Below, one piece after another: positions 55,782 through 64,000 of a stretch of 64,000 bases of DNA. This DNA comes from Microbacterium sp. 2FI (GTDB lineage: Bacteria; Actinomycetota; Actinomycetes; Actinomycetales; Microbacteriaceae), in NCBI RefSeq assembly GCF_005502885.1, contig NZ_SCMR01000018.1, positions 1 through 64,000 on the forward strand. Reading direction: 5' to 3'. The notes beneath the pieces are model-generated. The model saw only the letters and a list, made by a program, of their open reading frames with translations, was not told the origin of the DNA and ran no database searches. Positions within the stretch are counted from its first letter, which is position 1. Every line of letters starts with the position of its first letter. The translations under genes and the position numbers were made by a program.

Positions 55782-58700
55782 TCACCCCGCGACCGTCTTG
55801 GCTGCACTGGTCTTCGACACCGACGTATACCCAGACTTCGAACCCGTCACCGTCACCGTGATCTGACTGCCCTTGTCCGCCGCCACAAGGACATACGTCG
55901 AAGCAGTCGCACCCGTGATCGCCGCCCCGCCACGCCTCCACTGATACTTCAACGTCACCGTCGCCGGCGCCCACGTACCCGCGGAAGCCGTCAGCCTCAG
56001 ACCCACCTTCGCCGTCCCCGAGATCGTCGGAGTCGGCGTCAACGTCAACGTCCCCGCAAGCACCGTCTTGGCTGCGCTGGTCTTGGACACCGACGTGTAC
56101 CCAGACTTCGAACCCGTCACCGTCACCGTGACCTGCCGGCCCTTGTCCGCCGCCCCCAGGACATACGTCGAACCAGTCGCACCCGTGATCGCCGTCCCGT
56201 CACGCCTCCACTGATACTTCAGCGTCACCGTCGCCGGACCCCACGTACCCGCGGAAGCCGTCAACTTCAAACCAACCTTCGCCGTCCCCGAGATCGTCGG
56301 AGTCGGCGTCAACGTCAACGTCCCCGCAAGCACCGTCTTGGCTGCGCTGGTCTTCGACACCGACGTATACCCAGACTTCGAACCCGTCACCGTCACCGTG
56401 ATCTGACTGCCCTTGTCCGCCGCCACAAGGACATACGTCGAAGCAGTCGCACCCGTGATCGCCGCCCCGCCACGCCTCCACTGATACTTCAACGTCACCG
56501 TCGCCGGCGCCCACGTACCCGCGGAAGCCGTCAGCCTCAGACCCACCTTCGCCGTCCCCGAGATCGTCGGAGTCGGCGTCAACGTCAACGTCCCCGCAAG
56601 CACCGTCTTGGCTGCGCTGGTCTTGGACACCGACGTGTACCCAGACTTCGAACCCGTCACCGTCACCGTGACCTGCCGGCCCTTGTCCGCCGCCCCCAGG
56701 ACATACGTCGAACCAGTCGCACCCGTGATCGCCGTCCCGTCACGCCTCCACTGATACTTCAGCGTCACCGTCGCCGGACCCCACGTACCCGCGGAAGCCG
56801 TCAACTTCAAACCAACCTTCGCCGTCCCCGAGATCGTCGGAGTCGGCGTCAACGTCAACGTCCCCGCAGCGACCGTGACCGCGGCCGAGGTGGCGTCGCT
56901 GCTGCCGACTCCCTCGACCGTAGCTTTCACCAGCACCGAGATCTGCTTGCCCGCGTCTGATGCCGTGGGCGTGTATGCGGGTCCCGTCGCTCCGGTGATC
57001 ACCGCACCATCGCGCAACCACTGGAACTCATACTCCGCGGGGTCGATAGACCATACGCCCGGCTGTGCCACCAGGGGCTCGCCAACACGTGCGGACTCCA
57101 TTCCGACACTTGGCGGCTCAATGTTGATGATGCTGAACTCGCCTGTCGCGACGAACAGTCGGTCCGCCATGCGCGTTGCCGTCCACGCGGGCCCGGGAAT
57201 GTGAGACGTGATAGCGCTGAAACCGCCGCTGACGCCCTCGACCGCGGTGATGAGCTCGACGACGTCGGAGTCCTCCGCGGTGAATGCGCCGACCGAGACG
57301 AGTTCGAGGACGCCCCCCAAGTCGATGGCGGATTGCAAGACAAGCGCGGCGGCCGCCGTCGCGATGCCATCGGCTCGCGTAATTGGCGCTCGCAGAACCG
57401 AGGAGTGGTCGAGTGTCAGCCTCTCCACACGCGTAGTGACAGTACTGCCCTCCCCGGGCACGAGTTCGAAGGTGCCGCGGTTGATGACATCACCCCACCG
57501 GCCCGACGCAGAACTGAGCGTGCCCTCGTTCACAACCGGAACATCAATCCACACCAGCGCGGCGTCGTCATCCCGATCGTCGACCACGCTGAGGATCCCG
57601 CCCGCCTTGTTCACGAACTGATTCGTGCCCGAACCGTTGAGCAACGCAGCTTGATACCAGCCATCCTCGACATCATCACGCACCTCAACAGTGCCGAAGT
57701 TGGTGAACGAGGCGTCCGAGAAATAGACGAAGTGCTCAACCGTCACCGCACCCCGGTTCACAACCGACGCTTGCAACGTCGTCGACCCATACTCCGCGAA
57801 ATCGACGACAGCACCCTCCCCGAACGTCAACACACCACCCGACACCACGCCCCCACCAAAGACGTAGTGACCAGACCGCCCGGGAAGCGTGTAACCGCCA
57901 GACGGCACGACGACGTCACCCGCTCGCAACGTGCCCGCACCAGTGACCGAACCACTACTCACCTGCAACCGGGCAACATCCGAAGGCTGCCCAGCGGCGA
58001 CATCCGCAACGAGTTCGAAGGTGCCGCGGTTGATGACATCACCCCACCGGCCCGACGCAGAACTGAGCGTGCCCTCGTTCACAACCGGAACATCAATCCA
58101 CACCAGCGCGGCGCCGTCATCCCGATCGTCGACCACGCTGAGGATCCCGCCCGCCTTGTTCACGAACTGATTCGTGCCCGAACCGTTGAGCAACGCAGCT
58201 TGATACCAGCCATCCTCGACATCATCACGCACCTCAACAGTGCCGAAGTTGGTGAACGAGGCGTCCGAGAAATAGACGAAGTGCTCAACCGTCACCGCAC
58301 CCCGGTTCACAACCGACGCCTGCAACGTCGTCGACCCATACTCCGCGAAATCGACGACAGCACCCTCCCCGAACGTCAACACACCACCCGACACCACGCC
58401 CCCACCAAAGACGTAGTGACCAGACCGTGCCGTCAGCGACTTGCCACTCGAGGGTACGACGACATCGGCGAACTGAAGCACGCCGGCCCCCGAGATCGTG
58501 CCGGACTCCACTGCGAACGTCGCGACGTACGTCGGTATGTTCTCGACGCTCTCGGCAGTCACTGCGAAGCGACCGTTGTTCGTCACCCGATTCCACTGCG
58601 CGGACGTCGACGTGATCGTTCCCTCGTTGGTGACCGCCGGCTCGATGTAAACCTGAGACCCGGTCTCGGGAGTCGCTGCGGTGAAGGTAGCACCGATCTT

Positions 58701-61700
58701 GTTCACGATCGCCGTCGTCCCGCTGCCGACGTGAATCCGCGCCTGGCCCCATCCACTGGGCTCGACTTGCAGCGAGCCGTAGTTCGTGATGCTCGCGCCG
58801 TGCAGAGCCAGACCGCCGTCGATCGTCAACTCACCACGATTGATCACGTCGACCGAGACGTTGCCCGACAACGCCCACCGCACAGTGCTCCCGGCTTCGA
58901 ACGTACCCGCACCGCCGATCGAACCAGACGATTCGAAGTAGGTGTTGGCGACAAGCGTCCCGTCGAGCGTGATGGTGCCGCCGCCCGTCAGGAGCCCCGA
59001 GACCCGAGCGGTCGTCCCGCCTGGAATAGTCACGGCATGGCCGCCGAGGCACACCCAATCACCGGTCCCTGGCAACCGATCCTCGCTCCAGTTGGCGGCC
59101 ACATTCCAGGCGGCATTGACCGCGCCGTCGAACGCCAGAGAACACTGCGGATACAGGGTGATCTCACGGACTGCCGCAGCCGAGATCTGCCCAGCAGAGT
59201 TCTTCGCATACACCGAGACGCTGTATCGGCCCGGAGAGAGGTCTGTGAGCGAGAATGACGTCTCTCCCGCGGAGAGGTCGTGCGCACCTGTCGAGGGCGT
59301 CGTGCGCACGACATAGCCCGTGAGCACGCCGTCGCCCATGCTGGCCGGCTCCGACCAGCTGACGTTCATGCCGATGCCCTCGGATGCACGGGTTACGGTG
59401 AGTGCTCGCGGGCCGCCGAAACTCTTCCCGACGAAGACGTTGATCGTGCCCGTCGCGCCCGTACTGTCGCCCACCGTGATCGTCACGTTGCGACCGCCCG
59501 GTTGCGCCGGGACGAACACGCCTGTCGGTGAAACCGAGTCACCGGCGACACCGCCGCGCACGCCCCACGTCTTCGCTGCATCCTCGCCGTCAGACCTCTT
59601 AGCTGTGAGTTGCAACGGCGTTCCCGCCGGTACCTCGGCGCTCGTCGGCGTGATGCTGTAGGACGCACTGGGCGGTGCATCTATCGTGAACTTCAGGAAC
59701 CGCTTTACGGCGATAGAGGCCTCGACTGCTCCGTGCACGCCAAACGCGTGGAACGCGAGCCCCGCTTTCACCTCGATCACGGGGCCGATCGTCAGGAAGG
59801 GCTCGCCCGGCGGAGGAAGGAAGTCGATCTCCGCCTCGAGGCGCGCCTCGAACGACAGACTCGGACCGCCCAGCGAGTACAGTGACGCGATCGCAATCGC
59901 TCTCACGCCCACCGAACCCTTACCCGACAGCGCGAAGCCGGGAAGCGGCCCACCCTTCGCAGTGAGAGGCTCGTTCTTGTCAATGACGCGAAGTTGGCCG
60001 GGCTCGGACGAATCCCACGAAAGGCCGGCCCCGAAGGCAGACGTCGCGTGGACGCCAACGCTGACTTCTCCCGATACTGTCACGAAGATCGGAACCTTGG
60101 GTTGCACGACAACGGGGACCAGCCCGATGAAGAAAGTCGACGGCACGCCCCTGAGTTCGGCGATCTCCCACGACTTCTCACCCTTCAGACCAAGGTTGAA
60201 CTCCACACTGGTCCTCGTCGCGGCCATCGCGTCGACAGTCACCTTGCTCGCCGATACGCCCAAGCTAAGCGAGACACTCGACTCAATCGAGACCTTGCCC
60301 TCGACAAACCCGGGGCCGAACTTCTTCTCGACCGCAAACGATGCGCGGCTGGAGCCAGAGAAGCCCGCATCCACGGCGAACGGCTCGGCGGTGTGCACAC
60401 CCTCACTCATCGGCTGGATCCGCGCTCGGGCACCGCGCAGCGGCTCGGCGCCAGGAGACGCTTCGGATGAGGTCGCCTCGAGATCGGTCGCCATGGACAT
60501 GGCGTCGAAGACATCGGTCAGCGCAGCATCCGATGTACCGACGATCACGTGGCCAGCATCCGTGACAATGGTCTCCACCCGGCGCAGGAGGCCTTGGGGA
60601 AGCGTCGGACTCGCACCGCCGACGAGGACATCGCCGACCCTCAGAGCCACGACCTGTGCGGGTCCGGGCACCTCCCACGAGATTGCATCGGCGGTGAGGC
60701 CGGCGATCGCCGTAGTTGAACCCTCCGACAGCACAACGGTGGCGTCGCTAACCTGAACATGCGGATTGGCGCCCGCTGCGCTGGTCGCCGTGGCTCCGGC
60801 GCCAGCAGGGTTGGTGGCCACGATCGTGAAGAGGTAGTTGGCGTCAGGGTTCTCGAACTCTGTGGCCCTCACTGCGGTGTCCGATACTCCCGCGCTCAAG
60901 GTGTGTACTGGCGCACCTTCGATCGGCGTCCAGACACCCTCGGAATCCTGCTCGCCCCGCTGGTAGGTGATCGTGTAGCCGGTGATACTCGCACCGCCGT
61001 CGTCCGATGGTGCCTTCCAGGCCACGTCCAGTGCGCCCGCCGCGTCAGGCACGATGGCGAGCCCCTCAGGCGCGCTAGGCGGATAGATCGCCGATGGGAT
61101 GGCCGTGGTTGATGCCGCGGGCGAGTCGCCGACGGCATTGCTGGCTACGAGGGACAGTGAGTACTCGACACCGTTGGTGATGCCGTCGATCGTCGCCGAC
61201 GTGACATCGGCGCCCACGGTAACGGTACCGGCGACTGCTCCATCCGGGTCGTACGCCGTCACTGAATATGTGAGGAGCGGCGAGCCCCCGTCATAGCCCG
61301 GAGCTGCCCAGGAGACCTCGACGCGCCCGGGACGCCCGAGCGCACCGGTGAAGACGGGAAGGCGGGGCGCGAGAGCATCCACAGGCACGGCCGGGTTGGA
61401 TGGACTGCTTGGCTCACTCATTCCGAGTGCGTTCGCGGCGGTGATGACGACGGTATAGGCGACCTGCGCGCACAGACCGGTGACGAACGCAGCCGTGGCC
61501 TGCGCGTCGGTGGTGACGACGCTCGCCGTCGGCCCGGGGCATGCCTCGGTCGCAGTGCCAGCCACCGGAGTGGCGACGATCTCGTACGACTCCACCGCCT
61601 CCGATTCATCGGCTGGAAGCCATGACGCCATGACGGAAAGGCCATCGCCTCCGGCGTCGACTATCGTCGGCGCCTCGGGGATCGCTGTCGGCCCGGGTGC

Positions 61701-61865
61701 GCTCAGGTTCGACTCGAAGACGGCCCGCGCGGGGACGGGCAGCACGACGAAGAATGCCGCAACGAGAGCCATCGCCGCGAGCATTCCCGTGAGGCGCCAT
61801 CCCATGGCCGGTGCCGAATTGAAGTCGCGGCGCGTGTTCCTCGAGCACACAGTCCCACCACCCAT
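55782..61865 (-). CDS. large secreted fibronectin III/Ig-like repeat protein, probably truncated
   Basis: 2027 residues. Signal peptide near residues 20-48 (LAAMALVAAFFVVLPVPARA). Fibronectin type III domains at about 62-160, 165-255, 260-365 and 812-900; a beta-rich region of unknown type (about 375-770); a long repeat region resembling right-handed beta-helix or autotransporter passengers (about 905-1490, with repeated TxxNxGxxxV units such as VVNRGAVTVEHFVYFSD); then five Ig-like repeats of about 90 residues, the last four nearly identical (1663-2023; LTLTPTPTISGTAKVG, YQWRRxGxAITGAT). There is no LPxTG signal or membrane helix: it ends KTVAG within a repeat unit, and similar repeat DNA continues past the stop. 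Likely an adhesin-like protein that lost its anchor or is simply secreted. Start uncertain. Confidence 0.8.
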   Translation of the reverse strand: MGGGTVCSRNTRRDFNSAPAMGWRLTGMLAAMALVAAFFVVLPVPARAVFESNLSAPGPTAIPEAPTIVDAGGDGLSVMASWLPADESEAVESYEIVATPVAGTATEACPGPTASVVTTDAQATAAFVTGLCAQVAYTVVITAANALGMSEPSSPSNPAVPVDALAPRLPVFTGALGRPGRVEVSWAAPGYDGGSPLLTYSVTAYDPDGAVAGTVTVGADVTSATIDGITNGVEYSLSLVASNAVGDSPAASTTAIPSAIYPPSAPEGLAIVPDAAGALDVAWKAPSDDGGASITGYTITYQRGEQDSEGVWTPIEGAPVHTLSAGVSDTAVRATEFENPDANYLFTIVATNPAGAGATATSAAGANPHVQVSDATVVLSEGSTTAIAGLTADAISWEVPGPAQVVALRVGDVLVGGASPTLPQGLLRRVETIVTDAGHVIVGTSDAALTDVFDAMSMATDLEATSSEASPGAEPLRGARARIQPMSEGVHTAEPFAVDAGFSGSSRASFAVEKKFGPGFVEGKVSIESSVSLSLGVSASKVTVDAMAATRTSVEFNLGLKGEKSWEIAELRGVPSTFFIGLVPVVVQPKVPIFVTVSGEVSVGVHATSAFGAGLSWDSSEPGQLRVIDKNEPLTAKGGPLPGFALSGKGSVGVRAIAIASLYSLGGPSLSFEARLEAEIDFLPPPGEPFLTIGPVIEVKAGLAFHAFGVHGAVEASIAVKRFLKFTIDAPPSASYSITPTSAEVPAGTPLQLTAKRSDGEDAAKTWGVRGGVAGDSVSPTGVFVPAQPGGRNVTITVGDSTGATGTINVFVGKSFGGPRALTVTRASEGIGMNVSWSEPASMGDGVLTGYVVRTTPSTGAHDLSAGETSFSLTDLSPGRYSVSVYAKNSAGQISAAAVREITLYPQCSLAFDGAVNAAWNVAANWSEDRLPGTGDWVCLGGHAVTIPGGTTARVSGLLTGGGTITLDGTLVANTYFESSGSIGGAGTFEAGSTVRWALSGNVSVDVINRGELTIDGGLALHGASITNYGSLQVEPSGWGQARIHVGSGTTAIVNKIGATFTAATPETGSQVYIEPAVTNEGTITSTSAQWNRVTNNGRFAVTAESVENIPTYVATFAVESGTISGAGVLQFADVVVPSSGKSLTARSGHYVFGGGVVSGGVLTFGEGAVVDFAEYGSTTLQASVVNRGAVTVEHFVYFSDASFTNFGTVEVRDDVEDGWYQAALLNGSGTNQFVNKAGGILSVVDDRDDGAALVWIDVPVVNEGTLSSASGRWGDVINRGTFELVADVAAGQPSDVARLQVSSGSVTGAGTLRAGDVVVPSGGYTLPGRSGHYVFGGGVVSGGVLTFGEGAVVDFAEYGSTTLQASVVNRGAVTVEHFVYFSDASFTNFGTVEVRDDVEDGWYQAALLNGSGTNQFVNKAGGILSVVDDRDDDAALVWIDVPVVNEGTLSSASGRWGDVINRGTFELVPGEGSTVTTRVERLTLDHSSVLRAPITRADGIATAAAALVLQSAIDLGGVLELVSVGAFTAEDSDVVELITAVEGVSGGFSAITSHIPGPAWTATRMADRLFVATGEFSIINIEPPSVGMESARVGEPLVAQPGVWSIDPAEYEFQWLRDGAVITGATGPAYTPTASDAGKQISVLVKATVEGVGSSDATSAAVTVAAGTLTLTPTPTISGTAKVGLKLTASAGTWGPATVTLKYQWRRDGTAITGATGSTYVLGAADKGRQVTVTVTGSKSGYTSVSKTSAAKTVLAGTLTLTPTPTISGTAKVGLRLTASAGTWAPATVTLKYQWRRGGAAITGATASTYVLVAADKGSQITVTVTGSKSGYTSVSKTSAAKTVLAGTLTLTPTPTISGTAKVGLKLTASAGTWGPATVTLKYQWRRDGTAITGATGSTYVLGAADKGRQVTVTVTGSKSGYTSVSKTSAAKTVLAGTLTLTPTPTISGTAKVGLRLTASAGTWAPATVTLKYQWRRGGAAITGATASTYVLVAADKGSQITVTVTGSKSGYTSVSKTSAAKTVAG
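55797..56876. repeat. four 270-base tandem repeats, alternating type ABAB
   Basis: Units begin at 55797, 56067, 56337 and 56607. Units 1 and 3 are one type (RRGGAAITGATAST, VAADKGSQITV) and 2 and 4 the other (RRDGTAITGATGST, GAADKGRQVTV), so a 540-base pair has been duplicated; I saw one mismatch between copies 1 and 3 over the parts compared. The array will confuse short-read assembly and is likely to vary in copy number. Confidence 0.88.
57462..57878. repeat. 417-base direct repeat, copy 1
   Basis: Matches 58011-58427 with two or three mismatches by eye (for example GACGAC versus GACGGC at the DDRDD/GAALV codons). It encodes the passenger-like strands from FELV to HYVFGGG. The copies are 549 bases apart. 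Confidence 0.85.
58011..58427. repeat. 417-base direct repeat, copy 2
   Basis: Partner of 57462-57878, same orientation, in frame with it; the 132 bases between the copies are unique, so this is a long-period repeat within the passenger region. Confidence 0.85.
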
Positions 61866-62108
61866 CCGCGCTCTTCACGGCGCGCTCACGTCGGCGACCA
61901 ACGCGCCAACGGAGCAATGCGCCATAAGGGTGGCGGCGCAAACGCGTCCCCGACGGCAACCGCTCCCCCTGGAACTCGCGCCTCAAACCCCAATCGAGGC
62001 GCGCGCTCATGCTACACAGTTCGGTGTTCGCGGCGCAAAGAACTGTTGCGGATGGGGAGGATGCGTGACCGATTCAGAGCTTGAGCCGACCGCAGTAGGT
62101 TTGAACCC
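61866..62108. other. divergent intergenic region
   Basis: 243 bases between the divergent repeat-protein gene and pyruvyl transferase 3. It holds the promoter of the latter near 62073-62101. On the minus side GAAGAG lies shortly before the ATG at 61865, but no clear -10 was found. Confidence 0.4.
62073..62101 (+). promoter_or_regulatory. promoter of pyruvyl transferase 3 (TTCAGA-N17-TAGGTT)
   Basis: TTCAGA (62073-62078) and TAGGTT (62096-62101) with a 17-base spacer; the ATG at 62109 follows the -10 by seven bases, so the message should be leaderless. Confidence 0.45.
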
Positions 62109-63212
62109 ATGCGAAGCGGGCCGACCAACACACGACGGCCCCGCCGCCCCACCCGCACGTTCGTCTCGCTCACCGGCCCCGCCGGAAACCTCGGTGACGC
62201 GCTGATCCGGCGTGGCACGCTCGACTGGGCGCTCGGCACATCCGACGAGCTCGTCGCGTACGTCGGCGCCGCGCCCGACGCGTGGCTGCAGCAGCTCGGC
62301 ATCCCATCCGACGCGCTCGTTCTGCGGTCGAAGCGCAGTGTGCCGCGGTGGCTGTGGCTGCTGATCACCGCGCCACGGCATCCCGTGCTCGTGCTCGAAG
62401 CCGGCGAAGTACCCCTCGACCGTGGCAACGTCCTGCGCGAGCTGGTCTTCCTCGCCGAGACGGTGATCGTGCGGCTCAAGCGCGGCGTCGTCGTGCGGCC
62501 GCCGCGCGGCATCCGGGCGCCCACGAACCCCGCTGCATGGCTGCACGCGCGCGCCGCGCGCCTGTCGCAGATCGCGCTGTGGCGGGACGACGCGAGCGCG
62601 GCGATCGTCGGCGGCGGTCGAGTGGCGCCCGACATCGGGTTCGCGGCCGGCGTGCGTCCCGGGAAGCCCGCCGACGAGCGCGAAGAGCTGATCGTCAGTC
62701 TGCGTGGCGCACGGCGGCGTCCCGATCAGGCATGGGTCGAGGCCGTGCGCTCCACCGCCGCCGCCGAGGGGCTGAGGATCCGCACCGTCGTCCAGGTGCG
62801 CGAGGACGAATCACGAGCCCGCGAGCTCGCCGACGCACTCGGAGGCGTCTTCGAGCCCTGGGGCGCCACCGACGCTGTCACGCAGGAGAACCTGCTGCGC
62901 GAACGCTACGACGGCGCCCGGCTCGTGATCAGCGATCGGATGCATGTACTCGTGCTCGCGGCCCTGAGCGGTGCGGTTCCGGTCGAGCTCGTACCGAGCC
63001 CCACGCGCAAGATCACTGAGGCGTTCGCCGCAATCGCACTCGACGGCATCTCACTCGACGCAGCGGCGTGCGACGCCGAAGAGATTCAGCGGTTTCTGCA
63101 GACGCAGCTCGGCCGCACCGGCGAGGTGCGGGAACGCACTCTCGAGGCCGAACGACAGCTGGCGGAAGTCGAAGCCGAGATGCGCGCGACGATCCTGGCC
63201 GCACGCGCATGA
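62109..63212 (+). CDS. polysaccharide pyruvyl transferase family protein 3
   Basis: 367 residues. PF04230-type landmarks: FVSLTGPAGNLGDALIRRGTL after an Arg/Pro-rich start, the HPVLVLEAGEVPLDRGN centre, SAAIVGGGRVAPD, and LVISDRMHVLVLAALSGAVPVEL with the conserved R-H pair near residue 280. A helical tail rich in Glu and Arg ends the protein (ERTLEAERQLAEVEAEM). It should add pyruvate to a sugar of the surface glycan. Its 5' end resembles the leader ORF at 53813. The next gene overlaps its stop by four bases. Confidence 0.8.
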   Translation: MRSGPTNTRRPRRPTRTFVSLTGPAGNLGDALIRRGTLDWALGTSDELVAYVGAAPDAWLQQLGIPSDALVLRSKRSVPRWLWLLITAPRHPVLVLEAGEVPLDRGNVLRELVFLAETVIVRLKRGVVVRPPRGIRAPTNPAAWLHARAARLSQIALWRDDASAAIVGGGRVAPDIGFAAGVRPGKPADEREELIVSLRGARRRPDQAWVEAVRSTAAAEGLRIRTVVQVREDESRARELADALGGVFEPWGATDAVTQENLLRERYDGARLVISDRMHVLVLAALSGAVPVELVPSPTRKITEAFAAIALDGISLDAAACDAEEIQRFLQTQLGRTGEVRERTLEAERQLAEVEAEMRATILAARA

Positions 63213-64000
63213 CCGGCGAACGCACGGCATCGGTGAACGCAGCGAAGGGCTCCGCTCGTCGGATCCTCTTCCTCTCGCACAGTCACGCATTCGGACCGTT
63301 CCGCGTCGGCAGCCACCACTACGCGCGCACGCTCGCGCGCGGCGGAGCCGAAGTGGTGCACCTCTCGACGCCCATCTCGCTGGCGCACCGCGTCACGGGG
63401 CGCGTGAGCCGTGAAGCGGCGGATGCCGTGCCGACGGGGCAGCACCGCGACGCCGACGGCGTGGTGCACATCGTGCCTCGCACGACTCTCCCGGTTCCTG
63501 CGGGCCGGTTTCGCGTCGCCCGCGAGCTGGCGCGTCACGGCATCCGCCCGAGCTTCGATGTCGTGCTGATCGACCAGCCGCTCCTCTGGGACGACTCCGT
63601 GCGCGCTCTCTCCCAGCGGCTCGTGTACCGGCCAACCGATCTGTACCCGTCGGGCGTGAAGCAGCGACTTCAGCGGGAGATCGTGGCTGCTGCCGACGGC
63701 GTCGTCGCCACCTCGTCCGAGGTGCTGCGCGGCATCGGAGTCCTCGACATCCCGACACTCGTGCTTGAGAACGGTGTGGATGCTGCGCGATTCGCGGCCG
63801 CGGACACCGAGATTGTCTCGCGCCCGGCGATGTGCGTCTACGTGGGCGCGCTCGACGGGCGCTTCGATTGGCGGATGCTGATCGCCTGGGCCCGAGCGCA
63901 CCCCGACGTGCGGTTCGCCATTGTGGGGCCGAACGCCGAGCCGCCGGAGGTGCCTCCGGCCAACGTCGAACTGCTCGGACCCGTCCCATACGGCGCCCTG
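63209..64000 (+). CDS. GT4-like glycosyltransferase, cut by the window end
   Basis: First 264 codons, no stop before the end of the window. RRILFLSHSHAFGPFRVGSHHYARTLARGG is a typical GT-B N-terminal domain with the acceptor-side glycine, and VVATSSEVL...VLENGVDAARF plus VYVGALDGRFDWRMLIAWARAHPDVRFAIVGPNAE show the start of the nucleotide-sugar half. The ATG at 63209 overlaps the pyruvyl transferase stop (ATGA), so the two are coupled and the enzyme probably builds the same glycan. Confidence 0.82.
   Translation, partial: MTGERTASVNAAKGSARRILFLSHSHAFGPFRVGSHHYARTLARGGAEVVHLSTPISLAHRVTGRVSREAADAVPTGQHRDADGVVHIVPRTTLPVPAGRFRVARELARHGIRPSFDVVLIDQPLLWDDSVRALSQRLVYRPTDLYPSGVKQRLQREIVAAADGVVATSSEVLRGIGVLDIPTLVLENGVDAARFAAADTEIVSRPAMCVYVGALDGRFDWRMLIAWARAHPDVRFAIVGPNAEPPEVPPANVELLGPVPYGAL

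Noticed and set aside
55797..56876. CRISPR array or mobile element suggested by regular repeats
   Set aside because: Period of 270 bases is in frame and codes for Ig-like domains; no spacers and no transposase.
57201..59258. Plus-strand frame of 685 codons in the passenger repeat region
   Set aside because: Antisense to the repeat protein, Arg/His-rich, and repeated only because the DNA repeats.

Overview
The window is high-GC actinobacterial DNA, most likely from a Microbacteriaceae member such as Microbacterium. This is inferred from the S10/spc ribosomal gene order, the LAxTG/LPxTG wall anchors with Glu/Ala/Pro-rich stalks, DUF4012 and VanZ-like proteins, and the many starts that have a -10 element but no Shine-Dalgarno site. 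No tRNA, rRNA, CRISPR array, insertion sequence or phage gene was seen.

Layout. (1) 26-13368, minus strand: the complete S10 and spc ribosomal protein operons, transcribed from a promoter near 13710-13738 towards low coordinates: rpsJ-rplC-rplD-rplW-rplB-rpsS-rplV-rpsC-rplP-rpmC-rpsQ-rplN-rplX-rplE-rpsH-rplF-rplR-rpsE-rpmD-rplO-secY-adk-map, then a membrane-anchored DsbA-like gene. Most junctions are 1- or 4-base overlaps. Strong hairpins sit in two of the few real gaps (rplE/rpsH and rplO/secY), and there is no rpsN between rplE and rpsH. (2) 13861-31324, minus strand: three sortase-anchored surface proteins of 561, about 1688 and about 3403 residues, separated by terminator hairpins. The largest has a von Willebrand A domain and ten tandem repeats of about 140 residues. 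All three carry the same unnamed module close to the wall anchor. (3) 31599-36935, minus strand: a small charged protein, a VanZ-like protein, a DUF4012 protein, a polyprenyl-phosphate sugar-1-phosphate transferase and a UDP-glucose dehydrogenase. (4) 37015-53621: a glycan locus with three GT2-GT4 fusion proteins, a Wzm/Wzt-type ABC exporter, two polysaccharide pyruvyl transferases, a tandem GT2 protein, another glycosyltransferase-like protein and a membrane-tethered methyltransferase. (5) 53813-64000: an asparagine-synthetase-like protein behind a 13-codon leader ORF, a 2027-residue secreted fibronectin/Ig-like repeat protein that looks C-terminally truncated, a third pyruvyl transferase and a glycosyltransferase cut by the window end.

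How it fits together (inference). The sugar-1-phosphate transferase primes a polyprenyl-linked glycan, UDP-glucose dehydrogenase supplies glucuronate, and the fusion and GT2 enzymes extend the chain. The pyruvyl transferases, the methyltransferase and possibly the synthetase-like protein decorate it, and Wzm/Wzt exports it. The neighbouring large surface proteins are attached to the same wall. The glycan genes use many leaderless-type promoters (TANNNT 6-10 bases before the start codon), including two divergent genes whose -10 elements overlap. Coordinates come from reading the sequence by eye; domain names rest on motif recognition and no database search was run.
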